Shown: positions 1 through 8,616, counted from the first letter of the stretch. The stretch: 64,000 bases of DNA from an uncultured Clostridium sp. (GCA_947253885.1 CAMYAO010000003.1:1-64000); one strand, 5' to 3'. Numbers and translations are program-made. Notes: generated by a model from the sequence alone, not told the origin.

Positions 1-160
1 AACTCTTTATATTTACATAACTATTTGCCTCTATCACTATTATGACACGAAACCCTGCACAATGATCTAAAATTTTCAATTCTAACAAGTCTTTTTCAGT
101 ATTTTTAACTTCATAAAAACCTCTTTGGCAATAATGCCTAATTCTTCTTTAGTTGTTAAA
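1..160 (-). other. AT-rich stretch with a possible decayed or partial reading frame
   Basis: Positions 1-289 hold no gene I can name and are strikingly AT-rich. On the minus strand an open frame runs from about 125 off the window edge at 1 (about 40 residues, including the string GFRVIIVIEANSYV). A second open frame upstream joins it after a one-base shift at a T-run near 125. This looks like a frameshifted gene or the end of one, but I recognise no family. Positions 161-289 show nothing. Confidence 0.2.
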
Positions 161-289
161 ATTTTTTATTTTACCATCATCGTTCCCCTGATTTTCAATT
201 AATCTTCTTAGGTTATATAAGAAGTACATATCTTTTTAATCTTAAAGTTTTTAAGTCTTAATTTTAAAATTTTCAATCTTAGATATTAT

Positions 290-607
290 TTAAATCATTC
301 CAAAATGCTCTAAAGCATCTTCGATTGCTTTTTCTTTTTCTTCTGGGCAATTTGGCACTCTTTGATTTTCTTTCTTACTAAAATTATAATTTTCTCTCTC
401 TATTAGACCATGTTTCCTTTTTATTTGTGCAATATATAGGCTTGAAACTTTTAGTCCGTATTTATCTAACACATACTTTTTAATTTCTCCATAAGTTGCG
501 TCTTTTGAAAAGTCAATTTCAGATAATTCATCTTCCCCTATTTCTATATCTAAATGATGTTCTGTATTTAGTTTGGACAACAGAGCTACCGTCTCCACAT
601 GTATCAA
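290..607 (-). pseudogene. rlmD: Displaced 3' part of rlmD (C-terminal accessory domain)
   Basis: This 105-codon frame begins HVETVALLSK. That is the end of the RlmD/TrmA methyltransferase core, and it continues into the extra C-terminal domain that many clostridial RlmD proteins carry (YIAQIKRKHG and a final EDALEHFGMI are typical). There is no ATG, only an in-frame TTG at 607, and an upstream in-frame TGA follows. It is the 3' fragment of a split gene. The intact rlmD body lies 57 kb away at 57776-59155 and ends just after its own HVET. The 11-bp sequence shared by both places marks the insertion point. Whether the fragment is translated is unknown, and I see no good ribosome binding site. 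Confidence 0.8.
591..601. repeat. attL-like core GTCTCCACATG
   Basis: This 11-bp sequence is identical to 57807-57817 and encodes the HVET codons of rlmD on the minus strand. It lies exactly where the displaced rlmD C-terminal domain ends and unrelated DNA begins, so it is the likely left junction of the island. The flanking sequences differ on the two sides, as expected for a serine-recombinase attachment core. Confidence 0.75.
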
Positions 608-728
608 GACTACTCTGATGATAACCCTACATCAAGAAGTGAGTCTTAACGCTCGTTGCAGGATGGAACTTGGCAAAGGGGACGTCGTTGGAGGATAAGT
701 GTCTAAACCTACTGCAAACTGATATAAT

Positions 729-1372
729 TTATTCACTTTTCATTGTAACAACAACTATTTCAGGTCTGTTATTGAAGCGAACAGGAATGATACTGTTACC
801 TATTCCACGGCTGACGATCATCGTTGTATTGTTTTTAGTATATATCCCCGCATCATATTTAGGAAATAATCCCTGATTTGGCGCAACTACACCGCCTATA
901 AACGGAAACCTGAATTGCCCGCCGTGAGCATGTCCACTCAAAACCAAATCAATATGTTCCATAACATAAGCCTCAAAAGTCTCCGGACGATGAGACAACA
1001 ATATGCAATATTCCCCTGATAAGTTCATCTGATTTAGCTTTGTTTGAAGCATACTTTGTTGAAGCGCATAGTCTCTGTCTGTAAAATCAGGATCATCTAA
1101 TCCGGCAATCTGTAGCGTCTGACCGCCTTTTTCTAATTTTATCACCTGATCATGAAGAATATGAACATTTTCATCAAGAAGCTTTTCTTCCAGTTCAGAA
1201 AACTTACTACCGATTCATGCTTCGTGATTGCCGGTTACATAATAGCATGGTGCGATCTGCATCAGCTTGTGTACCAATGCAATGGCAATATCAACGTCTT
1301 TGTCGACCACTTTACCGTGGAATTTAAGTTCGGGATCACAATCGAAATCGAGGCAAAAACAGAGCTCCCAAC
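729..1372 (-). pseudogene. Broken metallophosphoesterase (YkuE/YaeI type)
   Basis: Two blocks of a calcineurin-like metallophosphoesterase are visible in one frame. The first (about 1372-1228) contains YYVTGNHEA. It is followed by a TGA stop where the family has tryptophan (GNHExW). The second (from 1145) contains the family motif SGHAHGGQF and runs to a complete C-terminus at 729. The N-terminal part, including the first metal-binding motif, is missing. The gene is therefore both truncated and interrupted. It lies directly downstream of the ars operon and just inside the left att core, so it probably marks DNA picked up or damaged during island formation. Confidence 0.75.
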
Positions 1373-1414
1373 TACTACAATTAATCAGCAGCGAGGAGCC
1401 TTATCCTTTTTCGT

Positions 1415-1642
1415 CTATAGTAGTTTCTCTACATCCTTTGCCTTCAGCACTTTTCCTGCAGAGACAATTTTGTCATCAATCATGAGGGCGGGCATGCTCA
1501 TCACCCCATATTCCATAATTTTTTCCATATCGGTTATGTACTCAACCCCAGCATGAACTTCCTTGTTTGCTACCGCCTCTTTTACTGACCTAAAAAGTAC
1601 CTCGCAACTTTTACAGCCACCGCTTAAAACCTTAATATTCAG
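1415..1642 (-). CDS. Small thioredoxin-like redox protein, last gene of the ars operon
   Basis: This is a small thioredoxin-fold protein of the TM0996/thioredoxin_3 type, about 75 residues. The redox motif GCKSC lies near the N-terminus and the cis-proline segment MSMPALMID near the middle. Such proteins are common at the end of ars operons, where one may recycle the arsenate reductase. That link is inferred. The start is unusual. The Shine-Dalgarno GAGGAGG lies downstream of the longer TTG start at 1666, and the family N-terminus (MNIKVL) matches a CTG codon at 1642 placed 9 bases after it. Either CTG is the start or an ATG has mutated. It follows arsC by 61 bases. Confidence 0.75.
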   Translation of the reverse strand: MNIKVLSGGCKSCEVLFRSVKEAVANKEVHAGVEYITDMEKIMEYGVMSMPALMIDDKIVSAGKVLKAKDVEKLL

Positions 1643-1703
1643 ATTTCTTATCCTCCTCTTTAGCAAAAAAAGTTATCAAAACTATTTTAACTGTAACTGG
1701 CAA

Positions 1704-2102
1704 TTACTGCGCCAGATGTTGTGAAAGCTCTACAATTTTCGTGTGTATTCCTCGAATTATCTCAATAAAAGCTTCATCACCGGCTCCCGTTGGATCATCC
1801 AAACCCCAATCAAATCTCTCGATGCAAGGAAGAAATGGACAATTAACATTACAGCCCATCGTGACAACTACATCTACGGGCGGGATATCTGACAGAAGCT
1901 TGCTATACTGCATTTTTTCCATATCAATGCCATATATTTGTTTCATCAAGCGTACTGCATCCTGATTGATCTGAGGTTTTGTTTCTGTTCCGGCAGAATA
2001 GCTCTCAAATACATCGGACGCAAGATGTCTGCCTAATGCTTCGGCTATCTGGCTGCGACACGAGTTATGAACACAAATAAATGCTACTTTCGGTTTATGC
2101 AT
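1704..2102 (-). CDS. arsC: Arsenate reductase, thioredoxin-coupled
   Basis: This is a 132-residue cytosolic protein of the low-molecular-weight tyrosine phosphatase fold. It reduces arsenate to arsenite, which Acr3 can export. The phosphatase-type loop CVHNSCRS supplies Cys10 and Cys15. A later Cys84/Cys88/Cys93 cluster (MGCNVNCPFLPC) matches the cysteine relay of thioredoxin-dependent ArsC such as the pI258 enzyme. Length is normal and the gene appears intact. It starts 12 bases after arsA and belongs to the same operon. The small thioredoxin-like protein encoded next may be its reductant (inference). Confidence 0.93.
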   Translation of the reverse strand: MHKPKVAFICVHNSCRSQIAEALGRHLASDVFESYSAGTETKPQINQDAVRLMKQIYGIDMEKMQYSKLLSDIPPVDVVVTMGCNVNCPFLPCIERFDWGLDDPTGAGDEAFIEIIRGIHTKIVELSQHLAQ

Positions 2103-2114
2103 TTAATTTTCCTC

Positions 2115-3845
2115 TTATATCTGATAAAGTTTATCATCACGAAGGTCTTCTTTTGTCCATTCAATGACGGCTAGTTTTCCTGAAGTATGATCTAATATCT
2201 TGTTAATCCACTTAACTTCTTCATTTGCTTTTGCAGATAACAGCTTGTTACTAGGATTTGCTTTGTACAAGGATGAATTAACAATCCACCAATTTGTATG
2301 AATTGATGCCCTTTTTAGATCTTCTTCTAATCGATATGCCTCATAAAATGGGGTAGCCTCAGCCAAGCTAACGATTAATACTTCTGTTTCCTCTCCCCTT
2401 AATCTAGGTAACAAGTTTTTTACAGATTCAGGTATCTGTCCTTGTGTTCTTTGAACTTCTTTATGATAACTTAAAGTTGAGTCTAACAACAACAAGGTAT
2501 GACCCGTAGGAGCAGTGTCAATCACCACTATTTCATCGTCTGCTTTTTCCACGAGCTCTGCAAAAGCTCTAAATACAGCTATTTCCTGTGTACATGGTGA
2601 TCTTAAATCTTCCTCAATATAAGCTACATCATCCTCACTCATTGTTTTTCTTGCATTTTCAAGGACTTCATCTTGATATTTTTTTAACTCCTCTTTTTCA
2701 TCAATATGGCTCATAGATATTCCACTTGAACTATCTATCATAAATTTTATATGGTCAGCGGGATCTGTTGTAGCTAGATGTACCTTTTTACCAAGTTTGC
2801 TGAGCTTGAGGGCAACAGAAGACGCAATCGTAGTCTTTCCTACACCGCCCTTGCCCATAGTAAAGATTACTTTTCTATTATTTTTTACAAGATCGCTAAC
2901 AACGTCATCTAAATTAAAGAGTTTGCCTTTTACTTCCACTTCTTGTTCATTTATTTGATCTTTATTGAGGAGATTTCTTATAGCGTCAATTCCGGTAATG
3001 TTATATGACCGCAAGGCAATTGTATAGGTATCAAACTCAGTTAACATATCCGGCATATTTTCAAGGGCTAACTTTTGTTTGTTAAATATACTTTCAGATA
3101 AGTCATCATCATATTTTTCTAAGAGACCATTAATCACTAATATTTGATTTTTTATTCCAATCTCAGATAGCTCCTTTGATGCTCTGGCTACCTCATTAAG
3201 TGGTGTTTTATCAGGCCTTGTAACTAATACCAGGGTTGTTACACTCTCATCTGATAAATTTTGAACTGCCTGTTTATAGATTTCTTTTTTAGCCTCTAAT
3301 CCTGATAACTGTCCTAAACAGGATGCTCCATGCGTACTTTCACTGATAAAACCAGTCCAAGCAGAAGGAAGCTGTAACATTCTAAGGGTATGACCTGTAG
3401 GCGCGGTATCAAATATAATATTGTCATATTCTGTATTGAGCTTAGGATTTGTAATGAAATTAGAAAACTCATTAAAGGCAGCAATCTCTACTGTACAAGA
3501 TCCAGATAGCTGTTCTTCCATATTCTCAATAACAGAATCAGGCAATTTGCCCCTAAAAGGTGCTACTACACTTTCTTTATAGTTATGTGCCGCTTCCAGT
3601 GGATCTAGGTTGATTACTTCTAAATTATCTACTCCCTTAATTGGCTTTGCTTTACCATCTAATTCTGTTTCAAAAACATCTTGAAGGTTTGAAGCAGGGT
3701 CTGTACTAATAAGTAGTACTTTCTTTCCTTCATCTGCTAAAGCCACTGCTGTTGCACAAGCTGCAGATGTTTTGCCAACACCTCCCTTGCCTGTGAAAAA
3801 TAGATATTTTGTTAATTTAATGTTTTCAATATTAAATCCCTTCAT
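2115..3845 (-). CDS. arsA: Arsenite-stimulated ATPase ArsA
   Basis: This is a 576-residue protein made of two homologous nucleotide-binding halves. P-loops GKGGVGKT lie at about residues 19-26 and 331-338, and each half has a DTAPTGHT signature. The three arsenite-binding cysteines expected for ArsA are present at 117, 176 and 418. ArsA receives arsenite from ArsD and energises the efflux pump at the membrane. Length matches the plasmid R773 protein (583). It follows arsD by 12 bases. Base composition looks more AT-rich than that of acr3, so the operon may have been assembled from two sources. The gene appears complete. Confidence 0.95.
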   Translation of the reverse strand: MKGFNIENIKLTKYLFFTGKGGVGKTSAACATAVALADEGKKVLLISTDPASNLQDVFETELDGKAKPIKGVDNLEVINLDPLEAAHNYKESVVAPFRGKLPDSVIENMEEQLSGSCTVEIAAFNEFSNFITNPKLNTEYDNIIFDTAPTGHTLRMLQLPSAWTGFISESTHGASCLGQLSGLEAKKEIYKQAVQNLSDESVTTLVLVTRPDKTPLNEVARASKELSEIGIKNQILVINGLLEKYDDDLSESIFNKQKLALENMPDMLTEFDTYTIALRSYNITGIDAIRNLLNKDQINEQEVEVKGKLFNLDDVVSDLVKNNRKVIFTMGKGGVGKTTIASSVALKLSKLGKKVHLATTDPADHIKFMIDSSSGISMSHIDEKEELKKYQDEVLENARKTMSEDDVAYIEEDLRSPCTQEIAVFRAFAELVEKADDEIVVIDTAPTGHTLLLLDSTLSYHKEVQRTQGQIPESVKNLLPRLRGEETEVLIVSLAEATPFYEAYRLEEDLKRASIHTNWWIVNSSLYKANPSNKLLSAKANEEVKWINKILDHTSGKLAVIEWTKEDLRDDKLYQI

Positions 3846-3857
3846 AGCAATTCCCCT

Positions 3858-4235
3858 TTAGCAACAAGAGCTGTTATTTCCACAGCTACCTTGATTAGGT
3901 TCTTCATCTTCACTACTTTCAAGATAATCTTTAGAGATTTGTAAAAGTTCAATTATTTCTTCATTCTTTGGATATCTGCCTTCTATGACTATATCGTCAT
4001 CCACAAGTATTAATGGCAGCCTATCGGTTCCATTTTTATCCAAAGCATCTTTTACCTTGTTATTATTGACAAATGCCATTGGCTCACTTGATAAATTGTA
4101 TCTTTCAATAGTGATGCCATTTTTCTTCAAGTTGTTAATTACTGTTGAAATACGTACGAGTTCAGGATCTACATTAACTCCGCAAACACCTGTATCACAA
4201 CACATAGCCGGTTCATAAATTGACATTCTTTTCAT
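3858..4235 (-). CDS. arsD: Arsenic metallochaperone ArsD
   Basis: This 125-residue protein has the conserved Cys12-Cys13-Cys18 arsenite site (MCCDTGVCG) of ArsD. Extra C-terminal cysteine pairs (SCG and SCC) are also present, as in many ArsD proteins. It hands arsenite to ArsA and can also act as a weak regulator of the operon in the R773 system. Placement immediately upstream of arsA is the standard order. About 155 bases of non-coding DNA with inverted repeats separate it from acr3, so it may have a separate promoter. Confidence 0.93.
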   Translation of the reverse strand: MKRMSIYEPAMCCDTGVCGVNVDPELVRISTVINNLKKNGITIERYNLSSEPMAFVNNNKVKDALDKNGTDRLPLILVDDDIVIEGRYPKNEEIIELLQISKDYLESSEDEEPNQGSCGNNSSCC

Positions 4236-4311
4236 TTTTTACACCCTTTCTTCAATTTTATAAATTAATTTTTATCAACACATCTTTTTTGATGTGGAGA
4301 GTGTTTTTTTA

Positions 4312-4329
4312 GTTACCCTTAAGTGTAAC
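4312..4329. promoter_or_regulatory. Imperfect palindrome between acr3 and arsD
   Basis: GTTACCCTTAAGTGTAAC is an inverted repeat with one mismatched pair in the 154-base gap between acr3 and arsD. A second small hairpin (ACATC, T-run, GATGT) lies at about 4280-4296. They could serve as an operator or a processing/attenuation signal for the downstream arsDAC part. I could not identify a clear -35/-10 pair here. Confidence 0.35.
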
Positions 4330-4389
4330 TAAGTCCTTGCTGTAGCATCTAAAACAAACCAAGTATCTGATCCTGAATAAAAGTCCACA

Positions 4390-5430
4390 TTACGCAAACC
4401 TCGCTTTTGTTTTATTTGCTATTCGCACAAGCAGGAGCATGACCGGAACCTCCGTTAGCACGCCTACAGTGGTGGCAAGAGCAGCAGAACTTGTCGCACC
4501 AAACAGGGCAATCGCCACAGCCACCGCGAGTTCAAAGAAATTCGATGCACCGATCATCCCGGCAGGAGCCGCAATATCATGCGGTAATTTCAGCAGCTTA
4601 CTTGCCCCATAAGCGATAAAGAAAATTAAAAAAGTCTGAATGGTTAGCGGCACCGCTATCAGAACAATATGAAGCGGATTAGACAGAATCACTTCTGCCT
4701 GTGCACTGAAGATAATAACCAGCGTCAACAGCAGACCTATCGTTGTGGCATTGTCGAACTTGTGGATAAATGTGCTCTCAAAGTAATCCGCGCCTTTTTG
4801 TTTCGTGACCGTTATCCTCGTAAGAATGCCTCCCACAAGCGGAATCACTACAAACAGAAAGATGCTGACGAACAGAGTGCTGTAGGGAACAACCACGTTG
4901 GAAACGCCTAAAAGGAACTTTACGATTGGAACAAAAGCCACAAGGATAATGAGGTCATTTGTTGCCACCTGCACAACCGTATAAGCAGGATTTCCTTTTG
5001 TAAGGGTACCCCACACAAACACCATCGCCGTACATGGAGCAGCTCCTAAAAGCACGGCTCCGGCAAGGTATTCTGTTGCCAATCCCGGAGATATGAAGGC
5101 TTTGAATACGACAAACAAAAACAGATAAGCAATTCCGTACATAGTGAAAGGCTTGATCAGCCAGTTAGTCACCCACGTGACCAGAAGCCCTTTCGGGTTT
5201 TTCCCAATCTGTTTTACGCTCTGAAAATCCACTTTCATCATCATAGGGTAGATCATGACCCAAATGAGAACAGCGATCGGAATCGAAATGCCGGAAATCT
5301 GAAATTTACCAATTGTGGCAGGAATTGCCGGGACAAAATGCCCAATCAGTACGCCTATAGCCATGCAGATTAGTACCCACACAGAAAGATACCGCTGAAA
5401 TGTATTAATGCCTTTACTTTGATTGCTCAT
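4390..5430 (-). CDS. acr3: Arsenite efflux permease Acr3
   Basis: This is a 346-residue integral membrane protein with about ten hydrophobic segments. It carries the hallmark AAPCTAMVFVWG segment, whose cysteine is essential for arsenite/H+ antiport in the Acr3 family. It exports arsenite from the cell, here probably helped by ArsA. The start is set at the ATG at 5430 because GGAGG lies 7-8 bases upstream. A longer frame from 5457 would put the start inside the operator palindrome. The gene is intact and lies about 100 bases after arsR. Confidence 0.93.
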   Translation of the reverse strand: MSNQSKGINTFQRYLSVWVLICMAIGVLIGHFVPAIPATIGKFQISGISIPIAVLIWVMIYPMMMKVDFQSVKQIGKNPKGLLVTWVTNWLIKPFTMYGIAYLFLFVVFKAFISPGLATEYLAGAVLLGAAPCTAMVFVWGTLTKGNPAYTVVQVATNDLIILVAFVPIVKFLLGVSNVVVPYSTLFVSIFLFVVIPLVGGILTRITVTKQKGADYFESTFIHKFDNATTIGLLLTLVIIFSAQAEVILSNPLHIVLIAVPLTIQTFLIFFIAYGASKLLKLPHDIAAPAGMIGASNFFELAVAVAIALFGATSSAALATTVGVLTEVPVMLLLVRIANKTKARFA

Positions 5431-5448
5431 TACTTCGCCTCCATTAGT

Positions 5449-5466
5449 TCGATACATTCAAATGTA
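5449..5466. promoter_or_regulatory. Perfect palindrome, candidate ArsR operator upstream of acr3
   Basis: GATACATTCAAATGTATC has two perfect 8-bp arms around a CA spacer. It lies just upstream of the acr3 ribosome binding site and downstream of arsR. AT-rich dyads of this size are typical ArsR-family binding sites. A GGCAGTCC/GGATTGCC hairpin lies next to it at about 5494-5513. Regulation by this ArsR is inferred from position. Confidence 0.5.
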
Positions 5467-5527
5467 TCAATGTTTGTGGTCTTTATATAGGCAATCCCAA
5501 AGGACTGCCTTCAATGATAGGTATAGA

Positions 5528-5848
5528 TTATTTTTTCCCCTTACATCCGCAGGGTATACTGCTGTCTGTTTCACAGTCACATCTTGCGTAGGAACCGATC
5601 ATTTCCCGGAAATCTTTTACACCGTCCGCGGAGATGGAGTAACGCATCCATTTCCCCTCTTTATAGTAATCAACGAGTCCGCTGTCTGAAAGTATTTTCA
5701 TGTGATGCGAAAGAGTCGGCTGAGTAATATCCAGTTCTTCCAGCAGATCGCATCCGCACTTTTCTCCATGCTGGAGCGCAAGCATGATCGCGAGGCGGTT
5801 CTCATCTGTGAGTGCCTTTATTTTTTTAGCATCTTCTCTGAATCCCAC
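5528..5848 (-). CDS. arsR: ArsR-type arsenic-responsive repressor
   Basis: This 106-residue winged-helix repressor has its recognition helix at about residues 40-53 (DITQPTLSHHMKIL). Cys31 and Cys33 (EKCGCDLL) sit where ArsR proteins bind arsenite at the helix start. A cysteine-rich tail (CDC and PCGC) could add further metal ligands. The start is a GTG behind a very strong GGAGGAGGGG. It is the first gene of the ars operon and is preceded by a near-perfect promoter. It is expected to repress its own operon until arsenite binds. Confidence 0.92.
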   Translation of the reverse strand: MGFREDAKKIKALTDENRLAIMLALQHGEKCGCDLLEELDITQPTLSHHMKILSDSGLVDYYKEGKWMRYSISADGVKDFREMIGSYARCDCETDSSIPCGCKGKK

Positions 5849-5877
5849 GATTTTCCCCTCCTCCGAGAGATATGCAT

Positions 5878-5906
5878 ATTATATCGTTCTAATTCATAGT
5901 TGTCAA
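5878..5906 (-). promoter_or_regulatory. Sigma-A promoter of the ars operon
   Basis: On the minus strand TTGACA (5901-5906) and TATAAT (5878-5883) are both consensus and are separated by exactly 17 bases. They lie about 30 bases upstream of the arsR start codon. This is the strongest promoter in the window by eye. Confidence 0.85.
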
Positions 5907-6046
5907 TGTGTAAATGTAATATTGTTTCAAAAAGCTTTCCGTCTCTGATGGTAGTGTGTGAGTCTTGATCTGTCTTTATATCTTTGCATGCTCTGAAGCC
6001 GCTTCCATCTCTTTTCGGCTATGATGATGTCTATACTTTTCCATGA

Positions 6047-6589
6047 TTACATAAGGATTGTGCTTGTGGAGTGTGTGACAGTATGTGTATGCGTACTTAC
6101 ATCATGGGTGTTAGCAAAGGTATGGATATGCAGATGCGTATGATTATTTACAATCGTGTCCATGGCAACAACCACAGTTCCGACAATCATGACAATTAGC
6201 GCAATAAAGTAAATCCCGGTAGGGTTTTCAGCTATCAAAACGAATGAAAGAAACACTCCCACAAAAGGAGCAGCAGCATAGTAGGCACTCGTTTTTGCTG
6301 CGCCAAGGTCTCTTTGCGCTCGGATATAAACGAAAACACTAAGTTCATAAGCCGTATAACCGAGGAGCATAGCAAGTAGTATAAACTTCATCTCCGGTAG
6401 TTTTCCTCCGAGCAATAGTGCGATGATAAACGCTCCGCCTCCCGAAAATATACCCTTGAGTATGACGATCTCATAAGTACTCTTATCCGAAATCTTTCTT
6501 GTACAATTATTTTCCAGTCCCCAACAAGCAGTCTCCAAGAGCACAAACAGCGAACCGTATGGAAATTTATGATTTCCACATAAAATCAC
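6047..6589 (-). pseudogene. Truncated DMT/EamA-family permease (C-terminal half)
   Basis: About 180 codons match the C-terminal half of an EamA/DMT permease of the type common in clostridia. The motif CWGLENNCTR opens the second EamA repeat, AAKTSAYYAAAPF follows, and several membrane segments come before a histidine-rich tail (HTHLHIHTF and HTHTVTHS). The histidine-rich tail suggests a metal link, but the substrate is unknown. The N-terminal EamA repeat is missing. The similarity stops about 40 bases before the end of the adjacent recombinase gene, so an insertion or deletion removed the first half. Positions 5907-6046 hold nothing else I recognise. Confidence 0.7.
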
Positions 6590-6633
6590 CCCGCCAATAC
6601 CCTGACGAGGTGTTCTATCCTGAAATATTCTTT

Positions 6634-8199
6634 TTATCCATCGACTTCTATTTCTAATCCTGATTTGAATTCCACAACCAGCTTCTCATCATAAACCGTA
6701 ATCTTTTCTATAAGCCGTCTGACCAGAGCTTCGGAGTATTTTGTAATTTCCCTGACCTGCTTGTCGAGAAACTTTGTCATATCCTCCATCCTTTCTATCT
6801 GTTCCTGCTTCAAGGCGGATTCCATCATGATTTCGTGCTTTTCTTCCCGCAGATTTAGAATTTCATCACCAATGCGTTCGGTTTGCTCTTCATCCTGACC
6901 TACTTTCAAAAGTTCTTCCTGTTTCTCTTTGATCCTCTGATTAACCGCAGAGATTCTGTCTGTATCGTTCCCTACGATTACAGCCTTAATATTTTCTTTC
7001 AGCATTGGAAGCACGGTATCTCGATTTGTAAAAGCATCGTTAACTGCCTCTACTATGGCGTCTTTCAGTTCTTCCTCCTTCAGCGTTCTCGCCGGGCAGT
7101 CGGGTCCACCTTTTTCCACCCTGCTTGCGCAGCGCCAAACAGTAGATTTAACGCCTCGGTTATTCCATTTAATCCTTCGGAAAAAATCTCCGCAGTGACC
7201 GCATATTACAATTCCCGAAAGCGCGTACTTTCCGCTGTATACTCTTTTCTTTCCGTCTGTAATCAGATTAGACCTTCTTTTTATCTCTGCCTGGGCTCGC
7301 AAAAACACATCCTTGTCTATAATCGCTTCATGGCAGCCTTCCACATAATACTTTGGAAGATTGCCGTCATTCTGGCTTCGTTTCTTCTCAAGAACGCTGA
7401 CCGTATATGTTTTCTGCAACAGGGCATCACCGATGTATTTTTCATTGGTAAGAATCTGTCTGATGTTGCTTTCCCACCATTTCGTATTTCCCGCTCCGTT
7501 TTTTATTCCGTCTTTCTCAAGCCCCCGTCTGATCTGCAGAAAGGTTTTGCCATCCATATATTCCGCGTAAATTCGCCTTACTATTTCAGCTTCCTCCGGA
7601 ACGATGATGAGTTTCCCATCTTCATCTTTTGTATAGCCAAGAAACCGATTGTGATTGACTCTGACTTTTCCCTGCTGATTTCTGAACTGAATGCCGAGCC
7701 TTACATTTGCCGAGATGGATTCCGATTCCTGCTGCGCAAGAGCGGCCATAATGGTCATCAAAACCTCGCCTTTGGAATCGAGCGTATTGATATTTTCCTT
7801 TTCAAAGAACACCGCTATGTTCAGAGTTTTTAGTTCTCTTGTGTATTTCAGGCAGTCCACCGTGTTTCTTGAAAATCTGCTTATGGACTTGGTAAGGATC
7901 ATATCGATTTTCCCAGCCTTGCAGTCATCAATCATGCGGTTAAAGGCTTCACGCTTTGCCGTGTTCGTGCCGGAGATTCCATCGTCTGCGTAGACTCCTG
8001 CAAACTCCCAGTCAGGATTGCCCTGGATATAGGAAGTATAATGCTGGACCTGCATTTCATAACTTGATTCCTGTTCTTCATATTCTGTGGAAACTCTGCA
8101 GTAGGCGGCAACACGAGTCTTTTGTGTGTCTTCCTTAACCTTCTGCGTTCCAATGGTTCGTCTGGCCGGTATGACCGTAATGTTTTGCGCAAGACCCAT
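6634..8199 (-). CDS. Large serine recombinase (third gene of recombinase operon)
   Basis: This 521-residue protein has the resolvase catalytic domain (AAYCRVST, nucleophile Ser37; conserved SISRFSRN). A recombinase domain (about 190-300), a zinc-ribbon-like segment (CGHCGDFF and later cysteines) and a long C-terminal coiled coil follow. That is the layout of phiC31/TndX-type integrases. It probably takes part in integration and excision of the island at rlmD. Its ATG overlaps the stop of the preceding gene (TAATG), so translation is coupled. It is the gene nearest the truncated DMT permease. Which of the two full recombinases acts at att cannot be told from sequence. Confidence 0.9.
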   Translation of the reverse strand: MGLAQNITVIPARRTIGTQKVKEDTQKTRVAAYCRVSTEYEEQESSYEMQVQHYTSYIQGNPDWEFAGVYADDGISGTNTAKREAFNRMIDDCKAGKIDMILTKSISRFSRNTVDCLKYTRELKTLNIAVFFEKENINTLDSKGEVLMTIMAALAQQESESISANVRLGIQFRNQQGKVRVNHNRFLGYTKDEDGKLIIVPEEAEIVRRIYAEYMDGKTFLQIRRGLEKDGIKNGAGNTKWWESNIRQILTNEKYIGDALLQKTYTVSVLEKKRSQNDGNLPKYYVEGCHEAIIDKDVFLRAQAEIKRRSNLITDGKKRVYSGKYALSGIVICGHCGDFFRRIKWNNRGVKSTVWRCASRVEKGGPDCPARTLKEEELKDAIVEAVNDAFTNRDTVLPMLKENIKAVIVGNDTDRISAVNQRIKEKQEELLKVGQDEEQTERIGDEILNLREEKHEIMMESALKQEQIERMEDMTKFLDKQVREITKYSEALVRRLIEKITVYDEKLVVEFKSGLEIEVDG

Positions 8200-8615
8200 T
8201 AAACCCCGACCTCCTTTATCCTGCTGTAGATGTATTCCGCCTGTTTGACATGATCCTTATATTTCTTTTCTGCTTTTAGCATCTTGAATTTTGTAAAAAC
8301 TGCCGGCGTATATCTCTCTTTCTTCCTGTTCTCACGCCCGAGCGCTTTTTCCCTTCGCTTTCTTTCCGCTTCAGCGGCATGAAAAGTTTCTTCATCAATC
8401 AGCTGAGGGTAGTACTCATCGCCAAGGTAGCGTTTGTTCTGCATGATGTTCTTAACCCTGCTGTGCGTAATATCAAGGCCTGCCATTTTAGCGGATGCCT
8501 TCATGGTAAGCCCTAAAAGGTACCCTGCATAAATTGTTTTTATCTGCTCTGCTTCTTCTTCATTGATAACGGCTTTTCCGTCCACAATGTCATATCCCAG
8601 TGGCGTATGTTTCAT
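8199..8615 (-). CDS. Recombinase-domain protein lacking the catalytic domain
   Basis: This 138-residue protein resembles the middle recombinase (DNA-binding) domain of large serine recombinases (PLGYDIVDGKAVINEEEA and an NKRYLGDEYYP-like segment). It has no N-terminal serine resolvase domain and no zinc ribbon. It starts one base after the stop of the first recombinase gene and ends in a TAATG overlap with the next, so the three are one translational unit. It could help direct the catalytic recombinases, for example as a directionality or targeting factor. It could also be a worn-down paralogue. The coupling argues that it is expressed. Confidence 0.75.
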   Translation of the reverse strand: MKHTPLGYDIVDGKAVINEEEAEQIKTIYAGYLLGLTMKASAKMAGLDITHSRVKNIMQNKRYLGDEYYPQLIDEETFHAAEAERKRREKALGRENRKKERYTPAVFTKFKMLKAEKKYKDHVKQAEYIYSRIKEVGV

Positions 8616-8616
8616 A

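Noticed and set aside
1217..1232. TGA in the metallophosphoesterase read as selenocysteine
   Set aside because: The family has tryptophan there (TGG to TGA is one change), there is no selenocysteine insertion element visible, and the gene is also truncated.
670..1556. Plus-strand open frames at the left end
   Set aside because: They run antisense to the metallophosphoesterase remnant and the thioredoxin-like gene, and have no ribosome binding sites or recognisable motifs.
6529..6537. CAGTCTCCA near the recombinase end as a third att core
   Set aside because: Only 9 bases match the right junction, the match stops before CATG, and it is coding sequence of the DMT permease in its normal place, so chance is likely.
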